Positions 10,257 to 21,820 of a DNA stretch of 64,000 nt are shown piece by piece. The position numbers were made by a program, and so were the translations under genes. Within the stretch, counting starts at the first letter, position 1; the number at the start of each line of letters is the position of its first letter. Location of the stretch: NCBI RefSeq assembly GCF_010093625.1, contig NW_022985390.1:1-64000 (forward strand), read 5' to 3'. This DNA is from Macroventuria anomochaeta. Its lineage: Eukaryota > Ascomycota > Dothideomycetes > Pleosporales > Didymellaceae. Under the pieces are notes generated by a model, which had not been told where the DNA came from, did not search any database, and was given only the letters and a program-made list of their open reading frames with translations.

Positions 10257-11250
10257 TCACCAGATCGTGTAACCTCCATCCACGATGATCTCACTACCAG
10301 TAACGTAGCTGCTAGCATCACTGACAAGCCAAACCGCAGCACCTCTGAACTCCTCCGGCTTCGCGATCCTCGCCATAGGAATGTCCTTGATCCACTCCTT
10401 GCTCAGCTTCTCCATCTCTTCGCCTTCATTCGCCTCCGTCTGAATGTATCCTGGTGACAAAGCATTGACCCGAATATTATGAGGAGCCCACTCAGAAGCA
10501 AGCGACTTCATCAGCTGAGCAGATGCAGCCTTGCTGGCATTGTATGCGCACTGCTTCTGCGGCCTGTTGACGATGGATCCAGACATGGATGATACCATCA
10601 GGACACGGCCGTCGATTTTGTTGTTGATCCACCACTTGCCAGCGGTACGAGCGAAGAGGAAGGTGCCAGTCAGATTGACATCGATCATCTTCTTGAAGTC
10701 CTCGTAGGGGTAGTCTTCCGCAGGTGCTCCCCCGGTTATGCCGGCGTTCGTCACTAGGATATCGACTCTACCGAACTCTTTCACAATCTTGTCCCAGGTC
10801 GACTTGACACCCTCCTCAGATGATGTATCACATTCGTATGCATGAATCTTCGGTTCTTGGAGACCGGCATCTTTCGCTTCCTGAATAAGGTGCTGTACAG
10901 ACTTCTGAGCACTGTCTTGTGTCAAGTCAACTACAGCTCCATGGGCTCCTGAGAGTGTGAACGCATTGAGAATCTGCTGGCCAAGCCCTTGAGAGGCGCT
11001 TTGCATGAGTCAGTAAGAGATCGAAGGCGAAACCATGGGAGCGGCTGCTTACCCAGTCACTATCAGTACTGTTAGCTGGTCGACCCAAGAGAGCATGAAG
11101 CGCCGACTTACCGACTGCGACCTTGCCCTCAAGAGAGAACTCTGGAAGTGTCCTACGTTGCGTATGAGCAGAGCGTCGAGGAGTTTGTAGGCGCAGAAAT
11201 GATGGTACAGAGACGCGGCTAAAAGCAGCCCGTGGGACGTACGGTGGCAT
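10257..11250 (-). CDS. Short-chain dehydrogenase, arabinitol/mannitol dehydrogenase-like, mitochondrial presequence
   Basis: This is a classical SDR that probably oxidises or reduces a polyol/ketose pair (D-arabinitol 2-dehydrogenase, sorbose reductase and mannitol dehydrogenase are the close families); the substrate is inferred. The exons are 11112-11250, a 16-base microexon 11053-11068, and 10257-10998 (298 residues). The joins give GKVAVVLIVTGASQGLG, so the cofactor loop (TGASQGLG, 51-58) is assembled from three exons. Other motifs are NAG (136-138), Ser about 189 and YNASK (Y204, K208). The C-terminal VTGSEIIVDGGYTIW is typical of the family. The first about 40 residues are Arg/Ser-rich without acidic residues until the end, suggesting mitochondrial targeting. 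ATG at 11250. Confidence 0.88.
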
Positions 11251-11920
11251 CTTGGTGAATTGCTTAGTGTGCCGTTAGTCACAACGATGCTTGTGAATGC
11301 AAGCAGAGGATGTATTGCCGTTATTGAAAATTGATGGGGTACTGAAATGGGGTTTGGGAATCTTGACAATTAATGTGTTTGATGTTGTTGCGATGACACA
11401 ATTACGTCACCCTGGCGTAGAAACACGCTCGAGTACAATTGCTCCTCGGGGTAGTAGGCCAGCGAAAGATTTCGTGTTACAATCAGTTAGTAGTGGTGCC
11501 GGTTGACGACGTTGAGAACGCACCTAGGGTAGACCGTAAGACTGCACCTGCGAAGTCCCTACATCTGGAGCTTGCGAGATCCAATCAAGGTACCTTCCCT
11601 CGGCACTGACGAGGGCTTCATACAGACTTTACCAGGATCTTGAACAAATCCAAAGGTGAATGCTTGTAAATATTAGGATGTGTTTCGCGCGGGTAATGGA
11701 GACGGAAGGATACAGGTTGATACTGGTTTGCCCGCTGATTAGGCTTGAACACCGAGTTTGTACGCGATTTATCATCGATGTGGAACGAGACGAGGCAAAA
11801 CCAATGTGCCGAATGTTGGCTACTTGTTGAATTGTACTGATGTCGTTGTTGCTTATGACTCCCGCTAATCCCTCATGGTTTTATGGCATTTCCTCCTGTG
11901 ATATCCTTCGTTTCAACTCT
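11251..11920. other. Intergenic, SDR promoter side
   Basis: No coding frame or RNA was recognised. It holds the 5' flank of the SDR gene and the 3' flank of the metallothionein-like gene. Confidence 0.4.
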
Positions 11921-12037
11921 TTACATAACAGTGCAGGCGCAAGACTCGGAGCAGCCACAGCACTCGCAGGACTCTCCGCAGCCTAAGGGCTTAGGCTTGA
12001 CAATGGTAGAGATGGAAGAGGCGGTGCTGGCAGGCAT
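11921..12037 (-). CDS. Metallothionein-like small cysteine-rich protein
   Basis: A 38-residue single-exon frame, too short for usual ORF cut-offs. The first about 18 residues are S/T/P-rich without cysteine. The second half holds seven cysteines in 16 residues: CGESCECCGCSESCAC, spacing C-x3-C-x-C-C-x-C-x3-C-x-C. There are no aromatic residues and no His. Size, seven Cys and C-x-C pairs match fungal copper/zinc metallothioneins, which bind metal as thiolate clusters in the cytosol. The ATG at 12037 sits in a good start context (CCACCACAATGCC). A TATAAAG box on the same strand at 12242-12248 lies 205 bases upstream. There is no splice signal inside. The reading frame is a fact; the function is inferred from composition. 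Confidence 0.68.
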   Translation of the reverse strand: MPASTASSISTIVKPKPLGCGESCECCGCSESCACTVM

Positions 12038-14012
12038 TGTGGTGGAGATGACGGTTTGCTCGAGATCTGAAGATGTCAGGGTCAGTGATAGTGCCTCTTG
12101 ATGTTCCTGCCATAACTGCGTACATAATGCGAAAGGTTTTGATGGTGGAGAGTGATGCGGAGTGTTAGGTGTCGTGATCCAAGCTTGTCAGAAGAGGTTG
12201 GTGTGAACGACGATTACACCCTGTAGCAACAAGCAGGAGAGCTTTATACCCAAGGTTCAGGGAGCTGGTTATCGGCACCTGCACACCAAAGCAGGCAACG
12301 CCTCTACCAAGTCGTCATCGCTGTCGCCAGCTACAGCCGCCCGCGCAACCCGATCGTATGTGTAAGACCTTGACCTTGAGACGTGCATCTTCAGCGCCAG
12401 TACCTGTCACGGACGAGCTACGCGACTGGCTCAGAACCTAGTTTGCACCGCCTCATACCCCGTACTATGCCTGCATCGGTCTTTTCCATCGGGTTTGTGA
12501 TCCCAGCGCAATCAAATCGGGGCAGTCTTGAGTGGCTGAACTGATACACGTTTGCGACTGTGCCATGCCATTGGCCTGTCGTTGCTTGCCATCGTACAGC
12601 TCGCGCCCCCAGCCTTGCATGCTGATAAGGGTGTACAAGCAAGCTAAGCAAATCAAGCTATTTAGCGCGACAGAATGCCACACGAAATCAAGGCATAAGC
12701 TTTACCAAGCTCCGTTTACCCGCTTGGCGGTAAATGAAAGCATTGCTCCCCTGCGCTAAATGCCGCCTCTGCCACAGCTATGGCCGAGGTGGAGTGTCGA
12801 ATGATGTCGTTGTGCAGTGGCTACGTAAGCGTTTCGTCGGGCGATACGTGGCTGGTGATCGATTCGAGGCATTATTCACACTTGCCGATGATGTGTAAGA
12901 AACCGGGAGAGAGGCCCGGATCTCGTCCCCGCTCGATCATCGTAGACACAAGTGGCTGGTATGCGTCCCTGTGGCTTGCTGAGCGTTTCATCGAGCAGCC
13001 GAGCGCTGCAGCGGAAGGGTGAGCACGTTCCATGCAATTCGAGCCAGGTCATTCCAAACTGTGTTTTGATCGTATTAGATCATCACACTAGAGCCGTAAA
13101 TGTTGGCCGCAAACATTTCTCATGGCTGATTGTTACACTCGACATGAAGCGTATGCGGGCGTTCTTTGAGCGAGGTGAGACCAGATGTGCTGTCGAAGGT
13201 CGTGCAGGAAGTTCGGCCAGACTGCGGAGGTGACTTCCACGTCATCCTAACGCGCCTTCCCGGTCTACTTGGAGGTAGATTCGGCAAGTACAAAGTCAGT
13301 CCATGAACCTATCAGGAACTTGATTGCACTTAACAATTTTCTTGTTCTTTCTAGTCGATGGCGGGAGGTCATATGCCTCGTACACTATGCGTCGTTGTAA
13401 CACCGTCTCATCGCTGTTCTTTTATCTATACATCGCCTTCGGTCATAACATCAGAGAGAGCCAGCCCATGGTAGTTCCATTTCCTTCCAACCCAGGACAA
13501 ATGCGACAGGAAACGCTCATGTATTGATCAAAGACCCCAAGCACCGAACGAAACCTGGCAACATGCGATAAAACTCCAGATAATGCCAAAAACCAAATGA
13601 GCATGCGTGCGTGCAAATGAACAGATTGTGTACGCCGACCGTTGATGACAAAAAGACAAGCAGTCCTGATACTAGCCAGGACAACCCAAAACTATGATAG
13701 GGAGCATTGCGCTCCCTCGAATCCCCGTTTCCTCGTCGACTTTGATGACCTTCGAAAGGTCGTGGTGCATGCGGGCCTCTTTGGCAGCGTCGATATTAAC
13801 GGCATGCGGCGCGCCTCGCCCCTGGAGGCGCGGTCTGTATGACAATGGGCTTGCTATGGTAGAGCAAAGTTTCGGGACATGGCGTCGACGTCAGTCGTCC
13901 GTTTGCCCTTTCTACACCCAGTCAATGTGGTGTCTCATCCCCACGCAGATCGAGTCGGCGACACCACAAGCGATTGGTCTCCGATAGTTCGGTGATACCA
14001 ATAACGTATTAT
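12038..14012. other. Long gene-poor stretch
   Basis: About 2 kb between the metallothionein-like gene and the nucleotidyltransferase gene. Several short open frames occur on both strands, but none has a recognisable domain, sensible composition or splice-linked partners. The left end (12038-12300) is the presumed promoter of the metallothionein-like gene, with a TATAAAG at 12242-12248. I see no tRNA or transposon end. Confidence 0.4.
12242..12248 (-). promoter_or_regulatory. TATA box candidate for metallothionein-like gene
   Basis: TATAAAG on the minus strand, 205 bases upstream of the ATG at 12037. It is the only clear TATA match in this flank. No metal-response element could be assigned with confidence. 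Confidence 0.35.
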
Positions 14013-17000
14013 CTACCCACCCTTACGCTCTGAACTGTTAGCAGGTAATGGTTCGCCTGCCGATTTTTGCTCTGGTGTCTTTTTCCGGCTATTCTTCTTC
14101 CTTCGGCCCTGTGGATTTTGCCATGAGCCAGCATTGTTAGTCGTTGAGCCTGATTTCTGACCCTTGTCATTGGACTTGTTCTGGGCACCGCGACCGTTGT
14201 CCTTATTAGGCGTCGACTGCTTTGGGAGTGAGGCGCGGCGACTTTGCTGATGATGCTCTTTGCTGTGACCCTTAGTGCCGTTTGTCGTCTTGTTGTTTTC
14301 CGATTGCCTATGAGCAGTCGGTGAGGGTGTGCGCTTCTCAAACACTGGCGAGAGCAGTGGTAGGTTGGCGGTCTTGATCTCCTGAGGTGGAGCACGGGGT
14401 GCGTTTGCTGTGTCCAGAGACGAAAGGCCGTTCGGCAGTGCAGTAGCTCGCCATGGAGGAAGATCTCGCTTTGGAGATACATCCTCAATGTGAGTGTGTC
14501 GATCCTTCTTAGCATCGTAGTTCATAATGTCGTCAGGTATGTCTGGGAAGGGCTGTCGATCCTCATTAGGAACACGTGCCAGACCATTGGCTTCCACTGG
14601 AGAGTTGCCCTTTGTCGATTCGTTCACGATCGAGCTGCTCATCATATTCGCTGCACTTTGTCTCTGCATCTCTTCGAGGACGAGCTGCTGTCGCGCTTGG
14701 AGTTCTCTGATCTGTTGTTGTGTGTTCTGCTGCAAGCCTGGTTGACTAGCGTACACACCAATGGCTGAAGAGCCTAGATTGTCCAATGTTGGAACGATCT
14801 CTGCCAGTTCGTTCCTGAACTGATCACGAGGTGGTGTCGGGAAGGAGCCGTTGACAATGACAGGCCCAAGATCTGGAGGGGGACGAACAGAATCTACACG
14901 AGCCTTGCGTTGCTCATTGACTGGCAGAGCTGCAGGTGGTCCTATGGAGTCGTTCCTAACATGGCCGCGAAGAGGAGAAGGCGAACGAGACACTCGCCGC
15001 AGGGCAGTGCTGAGAAGCGGCTGCGTGATCTCTGACGATACTCGTTTCTTTCGCTGCGCCAACTCGCTGAACGATGGTATCGCACCAACAGCATAGTCGT
15101 GAAGTGACCGTACTGGAGGCTGATCTGCAACGTAGTAGCCAACATACTCCTTTGGTGTGCTGGAGAGTGATGAGTTCGCGGGTTCCGCACTGTTCGAAGG
15201 AGGGCTTGATTGCGTGTCCGAGGTTGATTGCGTTTCTGGTGTATCTTGAGATGAGCGCGCAACAGGGTACCCAGCGAGCGTGGCAGGGTCGTAGAACTGC
15301 GGCATAGGAGGATAGCTAGCCAACACAGGCTGCTGTGGCAATCCACGCGCAGGTTGTGACTGAGAGCGGTTAACGCTTGTATCACTAGCATTTGAAGCCC
15401 GGTGGACAACTCGGCGCGCACCAGGCATACTATTGCTCAGTGACGGAGAAGATGGGTTCGTCCGCACCGAATCTTGAGGATTAGCGCCCGGATGTTGCGT
15501 GCTGAAGAATCCAGGATATTGATACAAGAATCCTTGTGGAAGAGCGTTTGGTGGGATGCCAAGCTCAGCCAATCTAGGGCTTGATCTTCCGTTGACGTAT
15601 GGCGACTTCTGTGGAGATCCGTTCGTGCCATTAGGTACGTAGTGTTGTGCTTGCGCCTGTGCAACAGCATGCGCGTGCATCTGAGCTGCACGGTGCGCTT
15701 GCTGGGCATGCTGCTGTGCAGCTAGTTGAGCGCGCAAGGAATTCGACTGCATCTCAAGCATCTGATATTGCTGATACAACTGATCGTGCAACTGGTCGTG
15801 AATACCTCGAGGAACGGCAAAGTACTCCTGACCAGAGCCATGTTGGATTGGCGGACTGTGCAAGAAAGGCGGTCGCCCTTGAGCGAAAGGCTGACTGCCG
15901 GAAGACCTTCGGCTGCCATTGTTGTGCTGCCCTTTCAGGTTAAATCCACCTCTTCCACCTCGATGATTTGATCCTCCTCGACTGCTTCGGATGGGTACAC
16001 TGGAAGTGAGGGTTGCCTTTTTCGAAGTCGGCTTCTGGAAAAGTAGGGGGTTAGGTTTCCCCTCGGCAGGGAATTGAAACTGCTCGCACGCTTTGTCAAG
16101 CTGCTGTCCATCAGCGAGCAGGCCGAACGCTCGACGAATTTCCAGGTGTAGCCCGCGCCAAGCATAGTCATCCGCGGAATTACCAAGGTTACGCTCGATG
16201 TTGAACGGCTCCTCAACGCAAAGTCGATTCGTGCCTTCCTTTTGCCCACCTCCTGGATGCCAGCCCTTTTCTTCTCTTGGAATGCGTTTCCCTTGCCGAA
16301 TTGAAATAGCCTCTTTCTCGTAGTCTACCTCGTGGCCATACAGCCGGAAAAAGTGGAAGAGTAGTTGGCCTACACTTTCTTTGTTCGCATCGCCGAAACC
16401 CCGAAGTTTCTCAACGTCATCAGCAAAACCAGAATGCGATGGCTGACCTGTTGTTCTGTCAACCTCTCGAAAAGGGAGGTTATGTAAAGCTGGAAGAATT
16501 GGCGGATTTCGAGTCTGGAGGAAATTGATGATTAAGCAGATCCAGGTATACGAGCTGATGGTTCCGCCAATGCCAGCATCGTTGAGTAGGCGTTGCTTCG
16601 TCCAATGTTTGATAATCATGGCCAACGGTCGTACACGTTCGTCGATCTGAATGTACGTCCTGATCATCCGCGTGTTCTCGAGTGCAGCTACGTTGTTCAC
16701 GTTCATATCGCAGGCGAGCTCCAACTCAGGATCCCAGACTTTTACTATCCGAACCTTGGCCTGTGGTATACAGACAACGCGTTCCATGCCATCTAAGGCA
16801 TATGTCAGCAGACTGCCTGCGCAATGTTTTGTGGGACATACGTTTATCAAGAGCCTCAGCGAGGGGGTGCATCTCTTCCAACGAGATCATGGGCGTTTGT
16901 ATACAGATATCGACTGTCCAATGTGTTAGCAGATCCAGGTATACAAGCAGAATTATGCAATAGCCTCACCATCGCTGTCAGTGGTATACAACATGTTGCC

Positions 17001-18017
17001 TGATGAGCCAAAGACGTGCACCTTGGACAAGTTGCCAGGGAACTCTGTTTCAAGTATGTGTTGCACCTTCTGGACAAAATGGTCACGTTTGTGGGTGTTC
17101 TCCAGGCTTGGCTGTAACCGATCGTACAGTTCGCGCATGTCGCCGCTGAGTTTGTCATCTTCATGGGGATTCAACGTCTTCTTCGGCTCATCTTTCGCCT
17201 TGTCAAGGATATCTGACGACTCGTATGGCATTCGTCGTCGTCCTAACGACCCAACATTTGTCTCGTACTTGCACCTGAAAGGCCGCCCTAGACGCAACGT
17301 CGGCATGGTGCTGTTCGCCTCAGACGATACAGAGCGCGGCGAGTGGCTGCCCAAGCCACCGTTGGGGGACGGGGAGCGCGAGCGCGACTCGTACTTGCGA
17401 GCAAGTTGCAGGGGCGTCGAGGGCACCGAACTTGAGTGCTGCGATACGATTGAGGGGCGCTGGAGGCGCTGAGGCGTGATATTGGCATCGTCTCGTTTGG
17501 TCGCCGTGGAGTTGCTATTCCGCAAATCATTTGATGTCATGTTAGGCGCGCTGGTGTGCACGCTGGACGCCTGCTCCCTATGCCCATCGAGCTGCTGACG
17601 CGTGAGCGCCGTCTTGACGAAGGACTTCTGCTTCAGAGACCGAGGCTCTTTCCGCTCTGGTGGCGGGCTGTAGTGCGGAGACACGATGACGGTGGTGGTG
17701 GTGGTGGGCACGGGCGTGGCGGTCGAGGCGTGGGGATACACTTCGTCGATGCGCGCGAGCTGCAAGAAGGGCTGCAGCGGCAGGGGCGAGGGCAGTTTGT
17801 GCGGATGGTGATGCTGCTTGAGCGAATGCAGCGGGTTCAATGGGGAGTACGAGTACGGCAGTGGAGACCAGCCCTTGACCGGAATAGTCGTGGAGGGAGA
17901 TTGCACGGCGAGTCGGGGGGCGCGCCCTTGGATCTGGCGGTGGTCTGGATAGATAGCAGTGGCTAGTGGATATGGGACGTATAGATAGGCAGCGCTGGTG
18001 TGGCGGTGGTCGCTCAT
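14013..18017 (-). CDS. Cid1/CutA-type cytoplasmic RNA nucleotidyltransferase
   Basis: This is a non-canonical poly(A)/poly(U)-type polymerase that adds nucleotides to RNA 3' ends; Aspergillus CutA/CutB (3' tagging of mRNA for decay) are likely relatives. The exons are 16970-18017, 16842-16913 and 14013-16792 (1299 residues). The catalytic core is built across exons 1 and 2: FGSSGNMLYTTDSDVDICI, with the G-S motif at 337-338 and the D-x-D pair at 349/351. The palm and PAP-associated regions follow in exon 3 (MIIKHWTKQRLLND, then SVGQLLFHFFRLYG). About 320 disordered residues precede the domain, and a roughly 700-residue Q/S/P/N-rich tail follows, with RGG-like stretches and QQ-rich blocks. The tail ends in a K/R-rich segment. 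An earlier or later ATG within the disordered N-terminus is possible. Confidence 0.88.
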
Positions 18018-19537
18018 AAAACTTCAGCGTCGTGTGTTCCCAGGGCGGGCGTGGTGAGAGCGGTCGCTATGCAATGCGAGAATGCGAGGAGGGGCTCTGG
18101 ATGCTCGTGCTCGTTGAACGCTATGCACGCTGTGACGTTCGCCAGTGGCAATTCTAGCGTTGTCGCGGGTGAGTGGACGGGATGTCTGTCTCAGCAGCGC
18201 TGTGAAGGCACGCGTGGGAATTGTCGTCGAGCGGTAGTGACTTCTAGTCGAACCCCTGCGGTGGAGTCGAGACGGTTCGCTGTGATTCGGCGCCGCGTGA
18301 TGCTTGCTCTCGGCGAACGCTGGAGGGGGAATGGCTGCAGGCGTGACTGCTGGGGATCAAGCAATGCACAGGGCGGACAATGAGTGGGAAGAACAGCAAT
18401 GTGAGAGAGAGAGAGAGCGCAGTGCGTAAAGGGCAGGTCGTGCACTATGGAATTGACCAAAAGCGCGGCCACAGCACAGGAGGGATGAACGCACAGGGCC
18501 CGCGCTCGCTTCCTCAGCTAGGACAATATGGGATGGGTGTGTCCGTTACCTCCACACCCAAGAGATGTGACAGGGGCGCCATTTTCACCGAAGCAATCTA
18601 TTCACATTCGCTGCTGGACACGCTGAGCATGGCTGCATTCGAGCCCAACACATCATCGCCCTGACTACGACCAATTTCCCCGTCCTCAAAGAGTGAACAA
18701 CGAACAACTAGCGCCACGCCTCACCGTTCTGATATGCCCATTGGGTGCTCTTCACGATGAATACCTAGCAGCCTCCACCAAGGGGCTGGTTTACATTGTT
18801 TCCTGTTCACATGACATGCCGGTTACGCTGCCTCATCACCCCACAGGTACCTGGATGTGGACATCAGTCAATTGCTGACATCAATATTGCTATGGCAGTG
18901 TCGGTCAGTCACTACCACATTTGTCGTCTTTCAACAGCCGCAGCAAGTACCTTCTGCGCACTCGACAGACTGGATGACGCTCGTAAATAGAAGTGCTGAC
19001 TGACCAGCCAGAACACGATGACAGCTGAGCGTGTCTGTCTTATATGAGCCCACACGACCGTGCAGCCATTGCCGTTTCGGAGTAAATTGACAGCCTCCAC
19101 AGTGTTCGGCGCAATGACTGAGGAGCAGTCAGACCGTCGCCTCACACATGGGCGAGCTGCTGCAGGGACGCTCCGGTACTGACGCCGGGACCCGTTGTTA
19201 CCGCAATTCCGTTGGCCCTCCACGGCTAGCAGCAACATGCACACTGCGACAGTCGAGTGTTCCACTCGCCAATCAGCATGACGTCGCTTGCGGATAGATT
19301 GGGGCAATCTGAGGGCAATCGCTCGCAGCGGGTCTGTTTCCAAGCAGCCGCCGTGGCTTGTGAGCTCAACACGGACCACCGGCTTCCAGAAATGATTGCT
19401 TTTGCCGAGGCTTTGCACTACCATCCGGATAGAGAAGGAAGTGCAAGAGCATCAACATGTTGCGCCCTCTACAGCCACGCGTCTCGCAGTCGTACAGAAA
19501 CATCGATTATATTACTCGCAGATCGATATCCTCGAAA
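18018..19537. other. Long intergenic region, nucleotidyltransferase promoter side
   Basis: About 1.5 kb between divergent genes (nucleotidyltransferase on minus, isochorismatase on plus). Only a short GA repeat (18403-18417) and unsupported short frames are present. The 170-residue minus frame at 18912-19424 shows no domain and is treated as chance. Confidence 0.45.
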
Positions 19538-20454
19538 ATGACACAGCAACGCATTGGTAGGCGACCTTGTCACAGTCTCTTAATCCTAAGACTGACAGCG
19601 ATTTAGCAAACCCCGCTCTCTTGTATGCATCCCACCATCCAGGTTTCGTACCCTACTGATGCCCTATCAGTGTTTGCGACCTACAGGAAAAGTTTCGGCC
19701 CGCGATTCACGAGTTCCCAAAAGTCGTAGCAACCACACAGAAGCTCCTCAGAGCCAGTACGTTTCCCTCCGGTCATACATCAGGCGCACCCGTTGGTTTT
19801 CAGAGCTGGTGCATGCAGCTACGGTCAACCATTTACCATGCACAGGCAAAATCTTGAACATACCTGTCTTTGCAACAACACAGAACAAAGCTCGACTTGG
19901 GGAGACATGTCCTGAACTTCAGCTGGATGCGCCTGAGGGCGTACAGACTCTCATTCACGCAGACAAGACACTCTTCTCTATGATGTATGTCGACACACTC
20001 CCGTTAGTCTGTGCCAACGTAGACATCGTTAACCTTCCGCAGTACTCCAGAGGTCCAGAAAGCCCTTGACCCTCTTCGTGCAAACGGACCTATTTCCGCC
20101 ATCATCGTGGGCATCGAGAGCCACATCTGTGTCACACAAACCACTATCGATCTTCTCCGAGCCGGCCACAAGGTGTATGTAATTGCCGATGGAGTGAGCA
20201 GCTGCAACAAGGAAGAGGTGCCGGTTGCTCTGGCTAGACTGAGGCACGAAGGTGCTGTCGTCACAACGAGCGAGAGCTTCATATATGAGGCTGTTGGAGA
20301 TGCCGGTACACCAGAGTAAGTATACCTCGAACGGATTGTGTCCATCTCTGGACTGGATAGGCTGACAAAACCTAGGTTCAGGCAAATTATCAAAGTGGTC
20401 AAGGACACATCGGCGAGCACGAAAGAGTCGCTACAAACTCTTTGCAAGATTTAA
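19538..20454 (+). CDS. Isochorismatase-family hydrolase
   Basis: This is a cysteine hydrolase of the isochorismatase fold (nicotinamidase-related); in fungi such proteins act on small amides or esters, and the substrate here is unknown. There are six exons: 19538-19556, 19607-19622, 19671-19756, 19846-19984, 20043-20315 and 20376-20454 (203 residues). Exons 1 and 2 are only 19 and 16 bases. Splicing yields NPALFVCDLQEKFRPAI, a clean family N-terminus. The catalytic triad is visible: D15 (CDLQ), K81 (HADKTLF) and C116 (GIESHICVTQT). The C-terminus TSASTKESLQTLCKI also fits the family. No signal peptide. It is tail-to-tail with acetate kinase, 106 bases apart. No single continuous frame covers this gene, so it is easily missed or broken. 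Confidence 0.9.
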
Positions 20455-20560
20455 TCCCTTCCAACTTTATGAGATGTACAAAATCTACTTGGGAACAGTA
20501 CCATGTTCAAATTATCATTCATGAGTTTGAAACCTTTGGACAAACAATCCCAGTTTTCGT

Positions 20561-21820
20561 CTACTTCTTGCCCACGAATCGATCCTTGTCGACCAAAACT
20601 CCTCTCGCCATCTCCAATTGTTCATCTGTTTGAACCACCAAGGTCTTGTATCTTGAGTCCTTTCCACTGATATCCGTCACCACATCTTCCACTAGCTGGC
20701 CATTCTTTCCGTCATCGATCCCAAATCCAAGACACTTGACGCCTTTGACAACCTCTTTCCTCAGCCTATCCCCCTTCTCGCCAATGCCACCCGCAAACAC
20801 TAGCGCATCCACCTTGCCATCAAGCTTCGTGAAGTAAGGAGCAACATAATTCCCAATGCGGTCGACGAAGATATCAAACGCCAGCTTATCCTCATGTCGA
20901 TCACTCGCGCTTATCTTGCCAAAATCCGTAGTACCAGTGAGAGCCTGCCACCCACTCTTTTTATTTAGAATCTCCTCAGCCTGCGTGATATGCATCTTTG
21001 TACCCGAGCTATGACTCGGCTTCCCCGCACTGTGTGTGAAGTGGAACATCAAACTCGGATCAATGCTTCCAGACCTCGTTGCACCAGGCAGACCAGCGAG
21101 AGGTGTGAGGCCCATGGACGTGTCTACGCTCTTACCGCCTTGTATGCAGCATGCGCTTGCGCCGGAGCCGAGATGCAGAGCGATGATGTTGAGTTCTTCG
21201 ACGGGCTTCTTGAGGTAGGTTGATACGGCGTGTACGATGAAGCTGTACGAGATGCCGTGGAATCCGTATTTTCGGAGCTTGTTCTTCTTTGCGACGAGTT
21301 GGTCGATGGGATATGTGCAGACGTGCTCTGGGAGCGTGTTGTGGAACGACGAATCAAAGTATGCGATATTCTTCGCATGAGGCAAAATATCGGCGACTGC
21401 GCGCACGATACTGAGCGCAGGAGCGTTGTGTAAGGGTGCCAGGTCACTGAGCTCTTCGATGTGGTGGTAGGTTTCTTTGTCGATGACCTGGGAACGGGGA
21501 TAGTCGCCACCATGCACAACACGGTGGCACGTAAAGTGGATATCCTCCTTGTTGTTCAATTCGGTGAGGCCCTCGTCCTTGGTCAGGTGGTCTAAGATGT
21601 AGTTGAAGGCGTCTTCTTGTGATGAGATGCCTTCTAGCTCTTTGCCCTTGATCTTTTCATCTCCGCGCGAGTATTTGAGCTTTGCCGGAGGGGCGGTAAG
21701 CCCGTCAACTGACGCTTCTGCGAGCTGTTTGGGTACGTCGGCGCCATCTTCTGCGGTCTTGTAGACGGAGATTTTGACGCTAGAAGAACCAGCGTTGATC
21801 GATAGGATTATCTCAGGCAT
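20561..21820 (-). CDS. Acetate kinase
   Basis: It catalyses ATP + acetate = ADP + acetyl phosphate (EC 2.7.2.1). In fungi it is usually paired with phosphoketolase in acetyl-phosphate metabolism; no phosphoketolase gene lies in this window. It is a single exon of 419 residues from the ATG at 21820; the in-frame codon at 21862 upstream is not needed. Motifs: the N-terminal phosphate loop INAGSSSVK, CHRVVHGG, YFDSSFH, RKYGFHG, the nucleotide-binding HLGSGAS, and FAGGIGEKGDRLR near the C-terminus. Length and motif order are normal for the ASKHA-fold family. No targeting peptide is obvious, so it is likely cytosolic. Confidence 0.95.
   Translation of the reverse strand: MPEIILSINAGSSSVKISVYKTAEDGADVPKQLAEASVDGLTAPPAKLKYSRGDEKIKGKELEGISSQEDAFNYILDHLTKDEGLTELNNKEDIHFTCHRVVHGGDYPRSQVIDKETYHHIEELSDLAPLHNAPALSIVRAVADILPHAKNIAYFDSSFHNTLPEHVCTYPIDQLVAKKNKLRKYGFHGISYSFIVHAVSTYLKKPVEELNIIALHLGSGASACCIQGGKSVDTSMGLTPLAGLPGATRSGSIDPSLMFHFTHSAGKPSHSSGTKMHITQAEEILNKKSGWQALTGTTDFGKISASDRHEDKLAFDIFVDRIGNYVAPYFTKLDGKVDALVFAGGIGEKGDRLRKEVVKGVKCLGFGIDDGKNGQLVEDVVTDISGKDSRYKTLVVQTDEQLEMARGVLVDKDRFVGKK

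Noticed and set aside
13700..13730. tRNA-like B box (CTCGAATCCCCG)
   Set aside because: No matching A box or cloverleaf could be drawn around it; other TTCGAAT-like hits in the window also lacked stems.
16953..18017. Plus-strand open frames opposite the nucleotidyltransferase exon 1
   Set aside because: They are shadow frames caused by the S/P/T-rich codon bias of the disordered N-terminus; no domain is seen.
18912..19424. 170-residue minus-strand frame
   Set aside because: No domain, no splice partners, composition like translated noncoding DNA.
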